The position numbers were made by a program, and so were the translations under genes. DNA of 45,207 bases from Deltaproteobacteria bacterium (GTDB lineage: Bacteria > Desulfobacterota_D > UBA1144 > Nemesobacterales > Nemesobacteraceae): contig JAJCZR010000057.1 of the NCBI GenBank assembly GCA_029262295.1, positions 1 through 45,207 on the forward strand. The letters are read 5' to 3'. Of the stretch, positions 25,507 through 36,905 are shown piece by piece. Below the pieces are notes generated by a model, which was not told where the DNA came from, made no database searches, and saw nothing but the letters and a program-made list of their open reading frames with translations. The first letter of the stretch is position 1. Every line of letters starts with the position of its first letter.

Positions 25507-26568
25507 ATGAGAAATTTAATATTTATTTTTGCATTAATGCTGGTGCCAGTATTGGTTTCTTGCAATAATAACAATCAAAATAATAATGATACATCCACTG
25601 CTTCATCTGAGGCGGCACAAGGATCAAATGCAAATGCGGTTGAAAATGGTGATTCTAGTTCACAAGATCTGAAAACATTTTTTCTTAATAAGTATGGGGC
25701 ACAGCTCCCACCAGGTGTTGACGTGAAAGTCTCTGAGATTACATCTTCTGATATGAAAGGTTTTGATAAAGGATCTTTTGATGTAGAGGTTACTGGAAGG
25801 GGAAAACAGTCTGTGCCGTTTCTCGTTAGCGATAATGGAAGATACCTGATTATTGGTGCCAGCTCTCCGGTTGATCTTAGTGGTTTTGAAGACTCACCTG
25901 TAAAAGGTTTAAAACAGGGAAATATAAATATTGGCAGAGGCCCGGTGCCTGTGTTATTAAGTGATGATGGCAAAAGCATGCTTGTCGGAGAACTTCTTGA
26001 TACAACAGTTGATCCACTTAAAGAAGTTTCAGACAGTATATCAATGGAAAATGTGCCTACTAAAGGAAGTGAAAGCGCAAAAGTTGTAGTTGTTGAATAC
26101 TCTGATTTTCAGTGCCCTTTTTGTAAAAGAGGCGCCGATATGATCCCTCAAATACTTAGCGATTATAAAGACGATGTAAAGGTTGTTTATAAACAACTCC
26201 CACTTGCAAATCACAAATGGGCAAAGCCAGCTTCTATTGCTTCGCTTTGTGCCTTTGAACAAGACGGAGAAAAATTCTGGAGTTTTCATGACGCTGTTTT
26301 TGAAAAGCAAAAAGAGATCAATATTGATAATTCCGGCGAAAAGCTAAAAGGGATTGCCACAGATGTTGGTCTTGATGTCACAGCTTATGAAAAATGTATA
26401 GGATCCGAGGAAATGGCCGATAGGGTACAGGCTGATATTAAAGAAGCGCAGTCAATTGGCGTAAGCTCCACACCCACATTTGTAGTTGATGGAATAATTG
26501 TGCCAGGTGCAAATCTTCAGGCCCTTAAAAATGCAATAGACAGCAGACTCTCGCAGCAAGGCGGCTAA
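25507..26568 (+). CDS. DsbA/thioredoxin-fold lipoprotein, thiol-disulfide oxidoreductase
   Basis: 353 residues. It has a type II signal peptide (lipobox LVSC, Cys19) and an N/S/Q-rich linker to about residue 55. An N-terminal domain (about 60-175) contains two imperfect copies of a PVPVLLSDDGKSMLVGE-like unit. The C-terminal DsbA-like domain carries active site CPFC (203-206) and cis-proline P323 (SSTPTF). It should act on periplasmic disulfides, like DsbC/DsbG or BdbD; a proline after the first Cys is typical of oxidising types. I chose the ATG at 25507 over one nine codons earlier because AAGGAGG (25489-25495) precedes it and the signal peptide then starts properly. Confidence 0.88.
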   Translation: MRNLIFIFALMLVPVLVSCNNNNQNNNDTSTASSEAAQGSNANAVENGDSSSQDLKTFFLNKYGAQLPPGVDVKVSEITSSDMKGFDKGSFDVEVTGRGKQSVPFLVSDNGRYLIIGASSPVDLSGFEDSPVKGLKQGNINIGRGPVPVLLSDDGKSMLVGELLDTTVDPLKEVSDSISMENVPTKGSESAKVVVVEYSDFQCPFCKRGADMIPQILSDYKDDVKVVYKQLPLANHKWAKPASIASLCAFEQDGEKFWSFHDAVFEKQKEINIDNSGEKLKGIATDVGLDVTAYEKCIGSEEMADRVQADIKEAQSIGVSSTPTFVVDGIIVPGANLQALKNAIDSRLSQQGG

Positions 26569-26582
26569 AATTATTTAGCCGC
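26561..26582 (+). terminator. Strong hairpin across the dsbA-like stop codon
   Basis: GCGGCTAAA, loop ATTA, TTTAGCCGC: a perfect nine-base stem that includes the stop codon. The bases after it (AACAGTACATTTTT) reach a T run only nine bases later, so this is an imperfect terminator or an mRNA-stabilising end. Confidence 0.5.
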
Positions 26583-26618
26583 AACAGTACATTTTTAAAT
26601 ATTATTTAGACTGATAAT

Positions 26619-27512
26619 ATGAAATGTCCCAACTGTGGCTACAATAGCTATAACTATCTTGATATCTGCAAAAGGTGCAATACACCTTTGAATCCTGAGG
26701 GTTTTTACGGGCATCAAATTCATAATAGTATTAAGAAAGTGGATATTAAGGGCAAACCGGAAATTGATCTTAGTGATTATGTTACCGATTTGCCTGAATC
26801 CTATAAGAACAAAGCAGCTGATAATATGTCTGAGAATTCGAAGGAAGCGAATATGAATCAAAACGACTATGATTCTGAACTTGTTGTTAAAGATGAAGAT
26901 AAATTTAAAGGTATATTTGATAAACTTGAGCAGATAAGTGATGAACCGGCTGAAGGATCTGAAAACCTCGACACAGTAATTATAAAAAAAAGAAAAGGCT
27001 TTTTAAAGAATATATTAGGTTTTTTTAATCGTAAAAAACATCAATCAAAAGATGTAAACATTGATGAGAAGACAGTAATTCTTTACAACGCAGCGTCTTT
27101 TGAAGCAAGGCTGCTCGCTTTTTTAGTGGACTGGGTCCTTATAATATTACTTTCCTTAACTGCTTTTGTGACTGGTATAAGGCAGATAAACCTTGATTAT
27201 TCTTATGATCTTGATGGTCTTTTTATAATACTTGTGCAGGTATATCTAGTTTTACTCTTCTTTGCATCAACTTATTTTCTATTTCTTTTGGGGTACTCAG
27301 GGAAGACAATTGGAAAGATGCTTTTAAAAATAAAGGTTGTAAAAGAAGATGGTAGTGATATTGGTTTCTATGAAAGTGCAAAAAGATGGTTTGGCTACAT
27401 AGTATCGATGATCCCACTTTTTTTGGGTTTTTTATGGGCCTTGTTTGACGATAAAAAACAGTCTTTTCATGATAAAATTGCAAATACAATTGTGATTAAG
27501 ACTTTGAATTAA
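26619..27512 (+). CDS. Zinc-ribbon and RDD-domain membrane protein
   Basis: 297 residues. It begins with a treble-clef-like zinc ribbon (CPNCGYNSYNYLDICKRC, residues 3-20), then a long charged linker (about 30-145). The C-terminus is an RDD domain (SFEARLLAFLVDWVLIILL, GKTIGKMLLKIKVV, SFHDKIANTIVI) with about three membrane helices. RDD proteins may move ions or small solutes; the function is not known. The zinc ribbon would face the cytoplasm. The gene starts after the dsbA-like hairpin and its stop is one base before the gshA start, so it is probably cotranscribed with gshA. Confidence 0.8.
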   Translation: MKCPNCGYNSYNYLDICKRCNTPLNPEGFYGHQIHNSIKKVDIKGKPEIDLSDYVTDLPESYKNKAADNMSENSKEANMNQNDYDSELVVKDEDKFKGIFDKLEQISDEPAEGSENLDTVIIKKRKGFLKNILGFFNRKKHQSKDVNIDEKTVILYNAASFEARLLAFLVDWVLIILLSLTAFVTGIRQINLDYSYDLDGLFIILVQVYLVLLFFASTYFLFLLGYSGKTIGKMLLKIKVVKEDGSDIGFYESAKRWFGYIVSMIPLFLGFLWALFDDKKQSFHDKIANTIVIKTLN

Positions 27513-27513
27513 A

Positions 27514-28743
27514 ATGATTCTTACCCATCTCAACGAAAAAGTATCTGCAAAGTCAGAAGAAATATCCAAATGGCTTAAATCCCATTCAGATCGTGTTTTA
27601 ATACCTCTTTATACATCAGTTGATCTTCGTTACTCAGATCATAAGATTGCCCCTGTAGATACAAATGTTTTTCCAGCGGGGTTTAATAATCTTACAGAAG
27701 AGTTTCAAGATAATTCTGGAAAGCTTTTCAAAGAATCAATTAATAACAACTATCCCAGTGCAGAAAAAATATTGATTGTGCCTGAGCTTAATACACGAAA
27801 CCCATATTATTGGGAAAATATTTATGTAATCAGTTCTATATTGGAGAAAGTGGGTTTTGATATAAGGGTCGGGATTGTTGATGATGAGTTTACTGAACCA
27901 AAGGTAAGCTTTACTTCGCAGAGCGGGAAGGAAATAGTTGCCCATAAAGTTTTACAAAAAGAAGACTGCACTGTCTATGTTGAAGATTTTACCCCCGATA
28001 TAATCCTTATAAACAATGATTTTTCTGAAGAATGTCCTAAATCGCTCCGTAATATACGTCAGCCAGTGCTGCCACCGATAGAGATTGGATGGCATACCAG
28101 AAGAAAAGACATTCATTTTCATTTTTATAATAAGCTTTCGGGTGAACTGGCAGAATTTCTGGATATTGATCCGTGGCATATTTCCATAGAAACCAGATTC
28201 GAAAAAGGTGTTGATTTTGATGAACCAGAAAATAGAAAAAGAGCATCTGCAACTACGGGCTTACTGCTAAAAGAGTTGAAAGAGCAGTATTCAGAAAGGG
28301 ATTTGGATTACGCCCCTTCTATTTTTCTTAAAAGCAATTCAGGCACTTATGGTATGGCAGTTATAAGCGTTGATGATGCAGAGAAAATAGAGAACCTAAA
28401 TTCAAAAAACAGAAAAAAAATGAGAGTGGCTAAAGGCGGGGTTGAGGTTAAAGATGTTGTAATTCAGGAAGGGATTCCGACTTCTTTGGTAATGAACGGT
28501 GGTAGCACTGCTGAACCAGTGATATATATGGTTGACTGTAAAGTTGGTGGAATGTTTTACAGGGTCAATAAAGGAAAAGATGCTTTTTCTAACCTTAATT
28601 CAAGCGGTATGGAGTTTTTAAAATATGACCATTCAAATGGCAATGATATTTCGCCAGTATTTGCACTTATTTCCCAGATAGCAACTGTGGCAGCCGGATA
28701 TGAAATTGAAAAAGTAATTGAGGAAGGCGGTTGCAAAGAATAG
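27514..28743 (+). CDS. gshA: Glutamate-cysteine ligase, Acidithiobacillus type
   Basis: 409 residues, the size of this GshA type (family TIGR02049 as I recall it), which is unrelated in sequence to E. coli GshA. Recognisable parts are IPLYTSVDLRYSDHKIAPVD near the start, PELNTRNPYYWENI near residue 90, PPIEIGWHTRRKDIHF near 188, IFLKSNSGTYGMAVISV near 270 and NGGSTAEPVIYMVDCKVGG near 328. It joins glutamate and cysteine, the first step to glutathione, which the glutaredoxin in this window would use. No gshB is nearby. It starts one base after the RDD gene with no Shine-Dalgarno, so coupled translation is likely. Confidence 0.85.
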   Translation: MILTHLNEKVSAKSEEISKWLKSHSDRVLIPLYTSVDLRYSDHKIAPVDTNVFPAGFNNLTEEFQDNSGKLFKESINNNYPSAEKILIVPELNTRNPYYWENIYVISSILEKVGFDIRVGIVDDEFTEPKVSFTSQSGKEIVAHKVLQKEDCTVYVEDFTPDIILINNDFSEECPKSLRNIRQPVLPPIEIGWHTRRKDIHFHFYNKLSGELAEFLDIDPWHISIETRFEKGVDFDEPENRKRASATTGLLLKELKEQYSERDLDYAPSIFLKSNSGTYGMAVISVDDAEKIENLNSKNRKKMRVAKGGVEVKDVVIQEGIPTSLVMNGGSTAEPVIYMVDCKVGGMFYRVNKGKDAFSNLNSSGMEFLKYDHSNGNDISPVFALISQIATVAAGYEIEKVIEEGGCKE

Positions 28744-28768
28744 TCTTATATCAAAATTGGTTCATCAT

Positions 28769-28797
28769 TTGACACTATTTTTATTTCATGCAGAATA
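28769..28797 (+). promoter_or_regulatory. Possible promoter for the antiporter-ATP synthase operon
   Basis: A perfect TTGACA (28769-28774) with a 17-base spacer to AGAATA (28792-28797), a weak -10. It would give a ~45-base leader with AAGGAC upstream of the antiporter ATG. Confidence 0.4.
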
Positions 28798-28849
28798 ACT
28801 GCGAAAATTCTTTTCTTTTTCCACTATAAATTAAGGACTTGATGCAAAA

Positions 28850-30115
28850 ATGAGCGTTGGCGGCGAAGCTGATCATTTAACCGTAGAAAATTTCTTACTA
28901 TCATTAACACTAATACTTGTTTTTTCTAAAGTTTTTGGAGAACTTGCAGAAAGAATAAAGCAGCCTGCTGTGCTCGGGGAACTTCTTGCCGGAGTTGTGC
29001 TTGGTGGTAGTGTGCTTGCCCTTATTCCAGCAACTCAGGGTGTTATTGGGTATGAAACATTTCATCTGCTTGCAGAAGTGGGAGTTGCAATACTTCTTTT
29101 TGAAATAGGGCTTGAAACAGATCTAAAGGATCTAATCAAAGTCGGGCCTACGTCGACACTTGTTGCCATAACAGGGGTTGTGCTTCCTTTTCTTCTTGGA
29201 TTTTTTAGCATAATTGGTTTTCAAAAATATGGCCTTTTAAACCTTGATCCCAATACTTTAACATTGGTTGCGATTACATGTGGTGCAACACTTACTGCCA
29301 CCAGCGTTGGTATTACTGCAAGAGTGTTATCCGATATGAACAAGCTTCAGACCAATGAATCCAAGATAATCCTTGGTGCTGCTGTGATTGATGACATTCT
29401 TGGCCTGATAATACTTGGTGTTGTAACAGGCCTAATCGAGTCTTTTAGAAGCGGGAGTGAATCTTCTGTTTCCATACTTAATATTGGTTTTATAATATTA
29501 AAGGCTTTTGGTTTTCTTGCTGTCTCCATATTTGTTGGAAACTTAATTGCACCTAAAATGTTTAATTTTTTCTCAAAGCTAAAAGTAAGGGGGCTTCTCT
29601 TACTCTTTGCAATTTCCTTTGCCTTAATTTACGCAATCTTATCAAATCTGATGGGCCTTGCCCCTATTGTCGGGGCATTTGCTGCAGGGCTTGTTCTAAG
29701 AAATACAGCACAGTTTAATACAATTGAGCACAACCTAAAACCTGTCTCTGATTTCTTTACTCCTATATTCTTTGTCACCATTGGTGCTGCAGTGGATGTA
29801 ACGGTGTTTAACCCATTTGTATCTGAAAATATTCAGGTATTATTGATAGCTTTAATTTTATTCGTAGTTGCAGTTATAGGTAAATTTGCCAGCGGTTTTA
29901 CAATCTTTCAAAAAGATGTAAACAAAAGTGTAATAGGTGTCGGGATGATCCCAAGGGGGGAGGTCGGTTTGATCTTTGCCCAGGTGGGCCTTTCTTATGC
30001 AATATTCGACTCCAAGCTTTTTTCTGCAGTTACTGCGATGGTGATGCTAACAACATTTATTGCCCCTCCATTATTACAGAAGTTATTTAAAGAGGGTAAT
30101 GATACAGTTGAATAG
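28850..30115 (+). CDS. CPA2-family cation/proton antiporter (Kef-type)
   Basis: 421 residues with about 12 membrane helices. The signature VIDDILGLIILG (aspartates 181-182) is the exchanger site of the CPA2 family; GELLAGVVLGGS and FEIGLETDLKDL lie in the first third. There is no C-terminal RCK/TrkA-N domain, so this is the membrane unit alone (NapA/GerN-like rather than full KefB/C). It would exchange Na+ or K+ for H+. It lies 25 bases upstream of the ATP synthase b' gene on the same strand, which links ion balance with the ATP synthase. Confidence 0.9.
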   Translation: MSVGGEADHLTVENFLLSLTLILVFSKVFGELAERIKQPAVLGELLAGVVLGGSVLALIPATQGVIGYETFHLLAEVGVAILLFEIGLETDLKDLIKVGPTSTLVAITGVVLPFLLGFFSIIGFQKYGLLNLDPNTLTLVAITCGATLTATSVGITARVLSDMNKLQTNESKIILGAAVIDDILGLIILGVVTGLIESFRSGSESSVSILNIGFIILKAFGFLAVSIFVGNLIAPKMFNFFSKLKVRGLLLLFAISFALIYAILSNLMGLAPIVGAFAAGLVLRNTAQFNTIEHNLKPVSDFFTPIFFVTIGAAVDVTVFNPFVSENIQVLLIALILFVVAVIGKFASGFTIFQKDVNKSVIGVGMIPRGEVGLIFAQVGLSYAIFDSKLFSAVTAMVMLTTFIAPPLLQKLFKEGNDTVE

Positions 30116-30140
30116 TTCTTTGTTGGAGGCTTAAGGTTTT

Positions 30141-30650
30141 ATGAAATTGATTTTAATACTAATTGTATCGGCAATCTTTGTTGTCCTTTATATGATTGTG
30201 CCGCCATTTACTCAGCTCGAAGGTTTGCTTGAGGTAAATAATACAGTACTACTTCAATTCCCAATATTTTTAATTGCACTTTATATATTAAATAAGCTTA
30301 TTTTTCAGCCACTTCTTACTATTTGGGACAGAAGAGAAAGCCTTACCCAGGGCACTGTGGATGAAGCAAAAAAACTTACTGAAGAAGCAGATACTATTAT
30401 CACTCAATATGAAACTAAGCTTGATGAGGCAAGAGAGCATGCAAATGACGCGAGAGCAGAGCTTAGGCGCGAAGGGCAATTGGAAGCCGAGAAGATGATT
30501 TCATCTGTAAGACAGGATGCTCAAAAACAGATTGAAGATCATAGAGATAAACTTGAGTCTGAGATAAAAGATGTAAAATCAAAAATCGAACCCCAAATAG
30601 AGCTTTTGGCAAAAGATATTTCAAACAGAATAGTAGGCGGGGAGGCTTAA
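30141..30650 (+). CDS. atpF': ATP synthase F0 subunit b'
   Basis: 169 residues: an N-terminal region with two hydrophobic stretches (3-20 and 36-56), then the single long charged coiled coil of the peripheral stalk. Its position before a second b-type gene, and the extra N-terminal hydrophobic segment, mark it as b'. GGAGG (30125-30129) precedes the start. It pairs with the next protein to hold F1 against F0. Confidence 0.85.
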   Translation: MKLILILIVSAIFVVLYMIVPPFTQLEGLLEVNNTVLLQFPIFLIALYILNKLIFQPLLTIWDRRESLTQGTVDEAKKLTEEADTIITQYETKLDEAREHANDARAELRREGQLEAEKMISSVRQDAQKQIEDHRDKLESEIKDVKSKIEPQIELLAKDISNRIVGGEA

Positions 30651-30653
30651 ATC

Positions 30654-31214
30654 TTGTTTAATCATGATTTAATAACAATAGTTCTTACAAGTGCCTCCGG
30701 TGGCCATGAAGATCCTTTTAACTGGGTTTTTGTGCTAAAACATGCCATAAATCTCGTTCTTTTGGTTGGGCTTTTAGTTTATCTTTTAAGAAAACCATTT
30801 ATGGCTTTTCTAAAAAAGAGAAAGGAAAATATTACTTCCGAGATAGATCAGGCTAAAAAAGCAATAGAGGAAGCAAAACTAAAACATGAAGAATATTCTG
30901 CAAAACTAAAAAATCTTGAATCTGAAATAAATTCATTAAAAGATAGTATTAAAAAGCAAGGACAGCTTGAAAAAGATGAACTAGTAACACAGGCCCAAAA
31001 TAGCAGTGAGTTAATAAAAAAAGAGGTTAAAGATACTGTCGAGCTTGAAACATTAAGGGCTAAAGAGGAGCTTCAAAACGAAGTCGTTAACTCGTCTGTT
31101 AAGCTTGCTGAAAAATTAATAAAAGAAAAAACTCAAAGTGGTTCCACAACAAATGCTGTGGATGAGCTTGTGAAAATTATTGAGGAAGGTAAATGGCAAC
31201 AATTGCAACACTGA
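30654..31214 (+). CDS. atpF: ATP synthase F0 subunit b
   Basis: 186 residues: one N-terminal membrane helix (FVLKHAINLVLLVGLLVYLL, about residues 23-42) followed by a charged stalk coiled coil. The start is TTG at 30654 with GGAGG nine bases before it; the first ATG codon in frame comes only after the membrane helix. Its end overlaps atpH by 22 bases. Confidence 0.9.
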   Translation: MFNHDLITIVLTSASGGHEDPFNWVFVLKHAINLVLLVGLLVYLLRKPFMAFLKKRKENITSEIDQAKKAIEEAKLKHEEYSAKLKNLESEINSLKDSIKKQGQLEKDELVTQAQNSSELIKKEVKDTVELETLRAKEELQNEVVNSSVKLAEKLIKEKTQSGSTTNAVDELVKIIEEGKWQQLQH

Positions 31215-31735
31215 GGGATATAGTTGATGCCCTTATTGAATCTGCTAAAGAGGAAAATAAACTTGATGAAGCGACATCTAATGTTGAGTCATTCTATAAA
31301 ATAATTTTCTCTAATGATGAGCTAAAAAACATTTTATCCAACTCAATTTTTGATGTTGAAGAAAGAAAGTCGGTTGTGAAGGATATGTGTGAAAAAGCTT
31401 CATTTTCTTCGTTAACAGGTGGATTTATATCTTTAATAGTTGATATGGATAAATTTAAGGCTTTTGTAAATTCAAAGGAACTTGTTTTAGGAAAGCTAAA
31501 AGAAGCGGCTGGAAAGATATCTGCCGAGCTCATATCTGCCGAGCAGTTAAGTGAAAATGATGTTGAAAAAGTAAAGAATGCACTTAGTAAAGCAACAGGC
31601 AAAGATGTGGATATATCACTCAAAGTGGATTCATCCATAATAGGCGGGATGATAGCAAAAGTTGAAGACAAAGTTTACGATAGCAGTATAAAAACTCAGC
31701 TTGAGAGAATGAGAGGTGTTCTCTCGCCATCTTAA
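31193..31735 (+). CDS. atpH: ATP synthase F1 subunit delta
   Basis: 180 residues, the normal size, with the six-helix N-terminal domain (AEKLRDI-type start, here [17 protein letters not shown]) and the C-terminal [21 protein letters not shown] signature. It caps F1 and binds the b stalk. It overlaps atpF by 22 bases. Confidence 0.92.
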   Translation: MATIATLRDIVDALIESAKEENKLDEATSNVESFYKIIFSNDELKNILSNSIFDVEERKSVVKDMCEKASFSSLTGGFISLIVDMDKFKAFVNSKELVLGKLKEAAGKISAELISAEQLSENDVEKVKNALSKATGKDVDISLKVDSSIIGGMIAKVEDKVYDSSIKTQLERMRGVLSPS

Positions 31736-31760
31736 TCTCAAAAAATCCAAGGAGCAAAAA

Positions 31761-33281
31761 ATGCAAGAGTTGAAAGTTGAAAATATAGGTGAAATTCTAA
31801 GAAACCGGATAAAAGGTTATGAACAAAAGGTTGATACCGCAGAAGTTGGAACTGTAATATCTGTTGGTGATGGTATTGCCCGAGTTTATGGCCTGGATCA
31901 GGCTATGGCCGGTGAACTTGTAGAATTTGAAGGCGGTATTACAGGACTTGTACTTAACCTTGAAGAAGATAATGTGGGTGTTGCACTTTTCGGTGAAGAT
32001 ACTCATATTGGTGAAGGTGGTATGGTAAAACGTACCGGTAAAGTAGCTGAGATCCCCGTCGGTGAAAACATGAGGGGAAGGGTAGTTGATGCACTTGGTC
32101 GCCCAATTGATGGTAAAGGTGAGATAGAGACTACTGAAACTCAGCAGATAGAAGTTAAAGCACCTGGTGTTATTTACAGACAGTCTGTGAGTGAGCCGCT
32201 TCAGACTGGAATTAAAGCTATAGACTCAATGATCCCAATAGGAAGAGGACAAAGGGAACTTATTCTTGGTGACAGACAAACAGGAAAAACGGCTATTGCA
32301 ATTGACACGATAATTAATCAGAAAGGTGAAGATGTTTACTGTATTTATGTAGCTATCGGACAAAAACAGTCCACAGTTGCCCAGGTTGTAGATAAGCTAA
32401 AGGAACACGGCGCAATGGAGTACACAACTATTGTTGCTGCAACAGCGAGCACGCCTGCTCCTTTGCAGTTTCTTGCTCCTTTTTCAGGCTGTGCCCTTGG
32501 AGAGTATTTTAGAGACACAGGAAGACATGCGCTTATTATTTATGACGATCTTACTAAACATGCTTGGTCTTACCGTCAGATTTCACTTCTACTTAAAAGA
32601 CCTCCCGGACGTGAAGCATATCCCGGTGATGTATTTTATCTTCATTCCAGACTACTTGAACGTGCTGCAAAAATGAGAGATGAAGATGGTGGTGGTTCAC
32701 TAACCGCTCTTCCAATTATTGAAACTCAGGCTGGTGATGTTTCAGCATATATTCCTACAAACGTAATCTCGATCACTGATGGACAGATATACCTTGAAAG
32801 CGATCTTTTTTATTCTGGTGTAAGGCCAGCTATTAATGTTGGACTCTCAGTTTCAAGGGTTGGTGGTTCTGCACAGATCAAGGCTATGAAAAACGTGGCA
32901 GGAACTCTAAGACTTGAACTTGCACAGTATAGGGAAGTTGAGGCTTTCTCTCAGTTTGCATCCGATCTTGATAAAGCAACTCAGGATCAGCTTGCAAGGG
33001 GAAGTAGACTTGTAGAAGCACTTAAGCAAGGGCAATATCAACCGCAGCCAGTTGAAAAACAGGTGCTTATGATTTTTGCTGTTACTAACGGATATGTGGA
33101 TGAATATCCAATTGATGCTGTTCTAAAATATGAAAGTGAGCTTTTCAGCTTTTTTGATTCTAAATACGCTTCATATCTTCAGGAAATTAAAGAGAAAAAA
33201 GTTGTTTCAGATGAATTAAAACCAAAAATCGTTTCTGCACTTGATGAACTAAAAAACCAATTGGGAGACTTAACCAGTTAA
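31761..33281 (+). CDS. atpA: ATP synthase F1 subunit alpha
   Basis: 506 residues. The P-loop is [13 protein letters not shown] near residue 170, with the VYVAIGQK-like [15 protein letters not shown] after it and the [14 protein letters not shown] signature near 355. I chose the ATG at 31761, which AAGGAGC precedes by six bases; the frame extends 15 codons upstream, but those overlap the end of atpH and read as non-conserved. Non-catalytic nucleotide-binding subunit of F1. Confidence 0.97.
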   Translation: MQELKVENIGEILRNRIKGYEQKVDTAEVGTVISVGDGIARVYGLDQAMAGELVEFEGGITGLVLNLEEDNVGVALFGEDTHIGEGGMVKRTGKVAEIPVGENMRGRVVDALGRPIDGKGEIETTETQQIEVKAPGVIYRQSVSEPLQTGIKAIDSMIPIGRGQRELILGDRQTGKTAIAIDTIINQKGEDVYCIYVAIGQKQSTVAQVVDKLKEHGAMEYTTIVAATASTPAPLQFLAPFSGCALGEYFRDTGRHALIIYDDLTKHAWSYRQISLLLKRPPGREAYPGDVFYLHSRLLERAAKMRDEDGGGSLTALPIIETQAGDVSAYIPTNVISITDGQIYLESDLFYSGVRPAINVGLSVSRVGGSAQIKAMKNVAGTLRLELAQYREVEAFSQFASDLDKATQDQLARGSRLVEALKQGQYQPQPVEKQVLMIFAVTNGYVDEYPIDAVLKYESELFSFFDSKYASYLQEIKEKKVVSDELKPKIVSALDELKNQLGDLTS

Positions 33282-33295
33282 AAACACAATAAAAA

Positions 33296-35601
<2,306 letters not shown>

Positions 35602-35615
35602 TTTGAGGTAAAAAA

Positions 35616-36017
35616 TTGGCTGATACAATTCAATTAAAAGTTATAACACCACTTAAACTGGTACTCGATGAGAATGTAGATGAGCTAGTTGCTCCAGGAG
35701 AGCTGGGTGAATTTGGAATCTTGCCCGGTCATGTGCCTTTTGTTTCCACTCTTAATCCCGGAGAGCTAAGATACAAGCAAGGCTCAAATGAAAAAGTGCT
35801 TATAATTGATGGCGGACTTGCCGATATTAAAGATGATGTAGTAAACATACTTACTGATTTAGCTCAAAGCCCCTCTGATATTGATATTGTGGCTGCTCAA
35901 AAAGAAGTTGAAAGTCTTGAAAAGGAACTTTCAGACCTTGAAGATAATACTGACACTGATAAAACTGAGCTTCAAAGAAAACTTAAACTTGCCCATGTAA
36001 AAGCCGGAATTAAGTAA
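35616..36017 (+). CDS. atpC: ATP synthase F1 subunit epsilon
   Basis: 133 residues: the N-terminal beta sandwich (FGILPGHVPFVSTLNPGELR) followed by a helical C-terminal hairpin. The start is TTG with GAGG ten bases before it, the second TTG start in this operon. It ends the operon b'-b-delta-alpha-gamma-beta-epsilon. The a and c subunit genes are not in the window and must lie elsewhere. Confidence 0.94.
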   Translation: MADTIQLKVITPLKLVLDENVDELVAPGELGEFGILPGHVPFVSTLNPGELRYKQGSNEKVLIIDGGLADIKDDVVNILTDLAQSPSDIDIVAAQKEVESLEKELSDLEDNTDTDKTELQRKLKLAHVKAGIK

Positions 36018-36053
36018 AATATCATTCCATCAAAAACTTAATGCCATTTTGCA

Positions 36054-36072
36054 TACTCAATTAAGTTGAGTA
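36054..36072. repeat. Small hairpin after atpC
   Basis: TACTCAA, loop TTAAG, TTGAGTA, with GCAT and CATGC outside it as a weak outer stem. No T run follows, so it is not a classic terminator. It opens the repeat-rich gap after the ATP synthase operon. Confidence 0.4.
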
Positions 36073-36086
36073 CATGCTTGATTCTG

Positions 36087-36104
36087 AATCCTGTTCTGAG
36101 CAAA
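36087..36104 (+). repeat. Left arm of an 18-base perfect inverted repeat
   Basis: AATCCTGTTCTGAGCAAA, whose exact reverse complement lies at 36906-36923, on the other side of the YkvA-like gene. It is followed by GTCGAAGGA, and this compound resembles dispersed intergenic repeats seen in many genomes. Confidence 0.7.
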
Positions 36105-36118
36105 GTCGAAGGATTATT

Positions 36119-36286
36119 TCAGGATCTATCTTTCAGTCTCTTTTCTAAAGCATCCAATTTCTTTTCTATCTGGTTCAGCTTATAAATAATGTATATATGA
36201 GTTTTTTTGGCATCAATTCCCACAGGGCTGCTATCGCTGTGAATTAATTCAGCTATTTCATTATAAATTTCTTTTTCAATATTCAT
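36119..36286 (-). CDS. 55-residue conserved-looking protein
   Basis: A short minus-strand gene: ATG at 36286, TGA at 36119-36121, 55 residues. It begins MNIEKEIYNEIAELIHSDSS, continues PVGIDAKKTHIYIIYKLNQI and ends in a charged coiled-coil tail. AAAGGAG lies seven bases before the ATG, an excellent ribosome site, and the composition is like a folded small protein. I recall small proteins with a similar SPVGIDAKKTH-type core in other bacteria, without assigned function. It lies in the gap between atpC and the YkvA-like gene; its last codons run into a TTTCAGGATC repeat unit, which may have extended or trimmed its end. Confidence 0.7.
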   Translation of the reverse strand: MNIEKEIYNEIAELIHSDSSPVGIDAKKTHIYIIYKLNQIEKKLDALEKRLKDRS

Positions 36287-36358
36287 CTTTTTTCTCCTTT
36301 TTGTTATGGTTCAAAATATATTGTGATTATTATACTTAAGTTCTATTACCATATTATT

Positions 36359-36425
36359 TGTCATTCTCGAATGCTTGAATCGGAAATTCAGATTCATTTA
36401 GTCATACATAACTCGTTTCAGGATC
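36359..36425. repeat. REP-like dispersed repeat
   Basis: Starts TGTCATTCTCGAATGCTTGA and ends in an ACTCGTTTCAGGATC unit, two word types common in intergenic palindromic repeats. The TTTCAGGATCTA word also occurs at 36117-36128, and degenerate forms occur at 38.0-38.2 kb. Confidence 0.5.
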
Positions 36426-36482
36426 TAATTAAATGTATAGTAAATATTCATTCCCAAATTAAAACAACTTGCTAAAGTAAAT

Positions 36483-36902
36483 ATGAACAAATCAGATAAA
36501 AAGAAAATACTTGATATGATCAACATGGATTTTTTGAACAAAAAAGTAAAAAATATAAAATTTGATGATCTCAAAAAGGCCCTTAAACAATCTGATAAGA
36601 TAAAAGAACTTTTCAAAAACAATTACATACTCAAAAAGTATTTTGAAGATGTAAAGCTTCTGATAATGCTTGTTAAAGATTATAAAGATAAAAAATATAC
36701 TGATATCCCGTACTGGTCTGTTGCTGCAGTTGTTTTTGCTTTATTGTATGTAATGAATCCCATTGATTTGATCCCTGATTTTATACCTGTTGTAGGTTTT
36801 GTTGATGACGCAGCAGTTATTGGATTGGTGCTCAAAGCAATAAGAGAAGATATTGCAAAGTATAGAGAATGGAGAGAAGAAGCCAGAGATGAAGTGAGTT
36901 GA
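36483..36902 (+). CDS. YkvA-like protein (DUF1232)
   Basis: 139 residues. The C-terminal half carries the DUF1232 core YVMNPIDLIPDFIPVVGFVD plus DAAVI, with one membrane-active hydrophobic stretch just before it (YWSVAAVVFALLYVM). The first 60 residues are a lysine-rich helical region. The family is widespread and of unknown function. The gene stands alone between repeat units and is bracketed by an 18-base inverted repeat (36087-36104 and 36906-36923). It has no Shine-Dalgarno; TAAAGT nine bases before the ATG could be a -10 with a short leader. Confidence 0.85.
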   Translation: MNKSDKKKILDMINMDFLNKKVKNIKFDDLKKALKQSDKIKELFKNNYILKKYFEDVKLLIMLVKDYKDKKYTDIPYWSVAAVVFALLYVMNPIDLIPDFIPVVGFVDDAAVIGLVLKAIREDIAKYREWREEARDEVS

Positions 36903-36905
36903 GAA

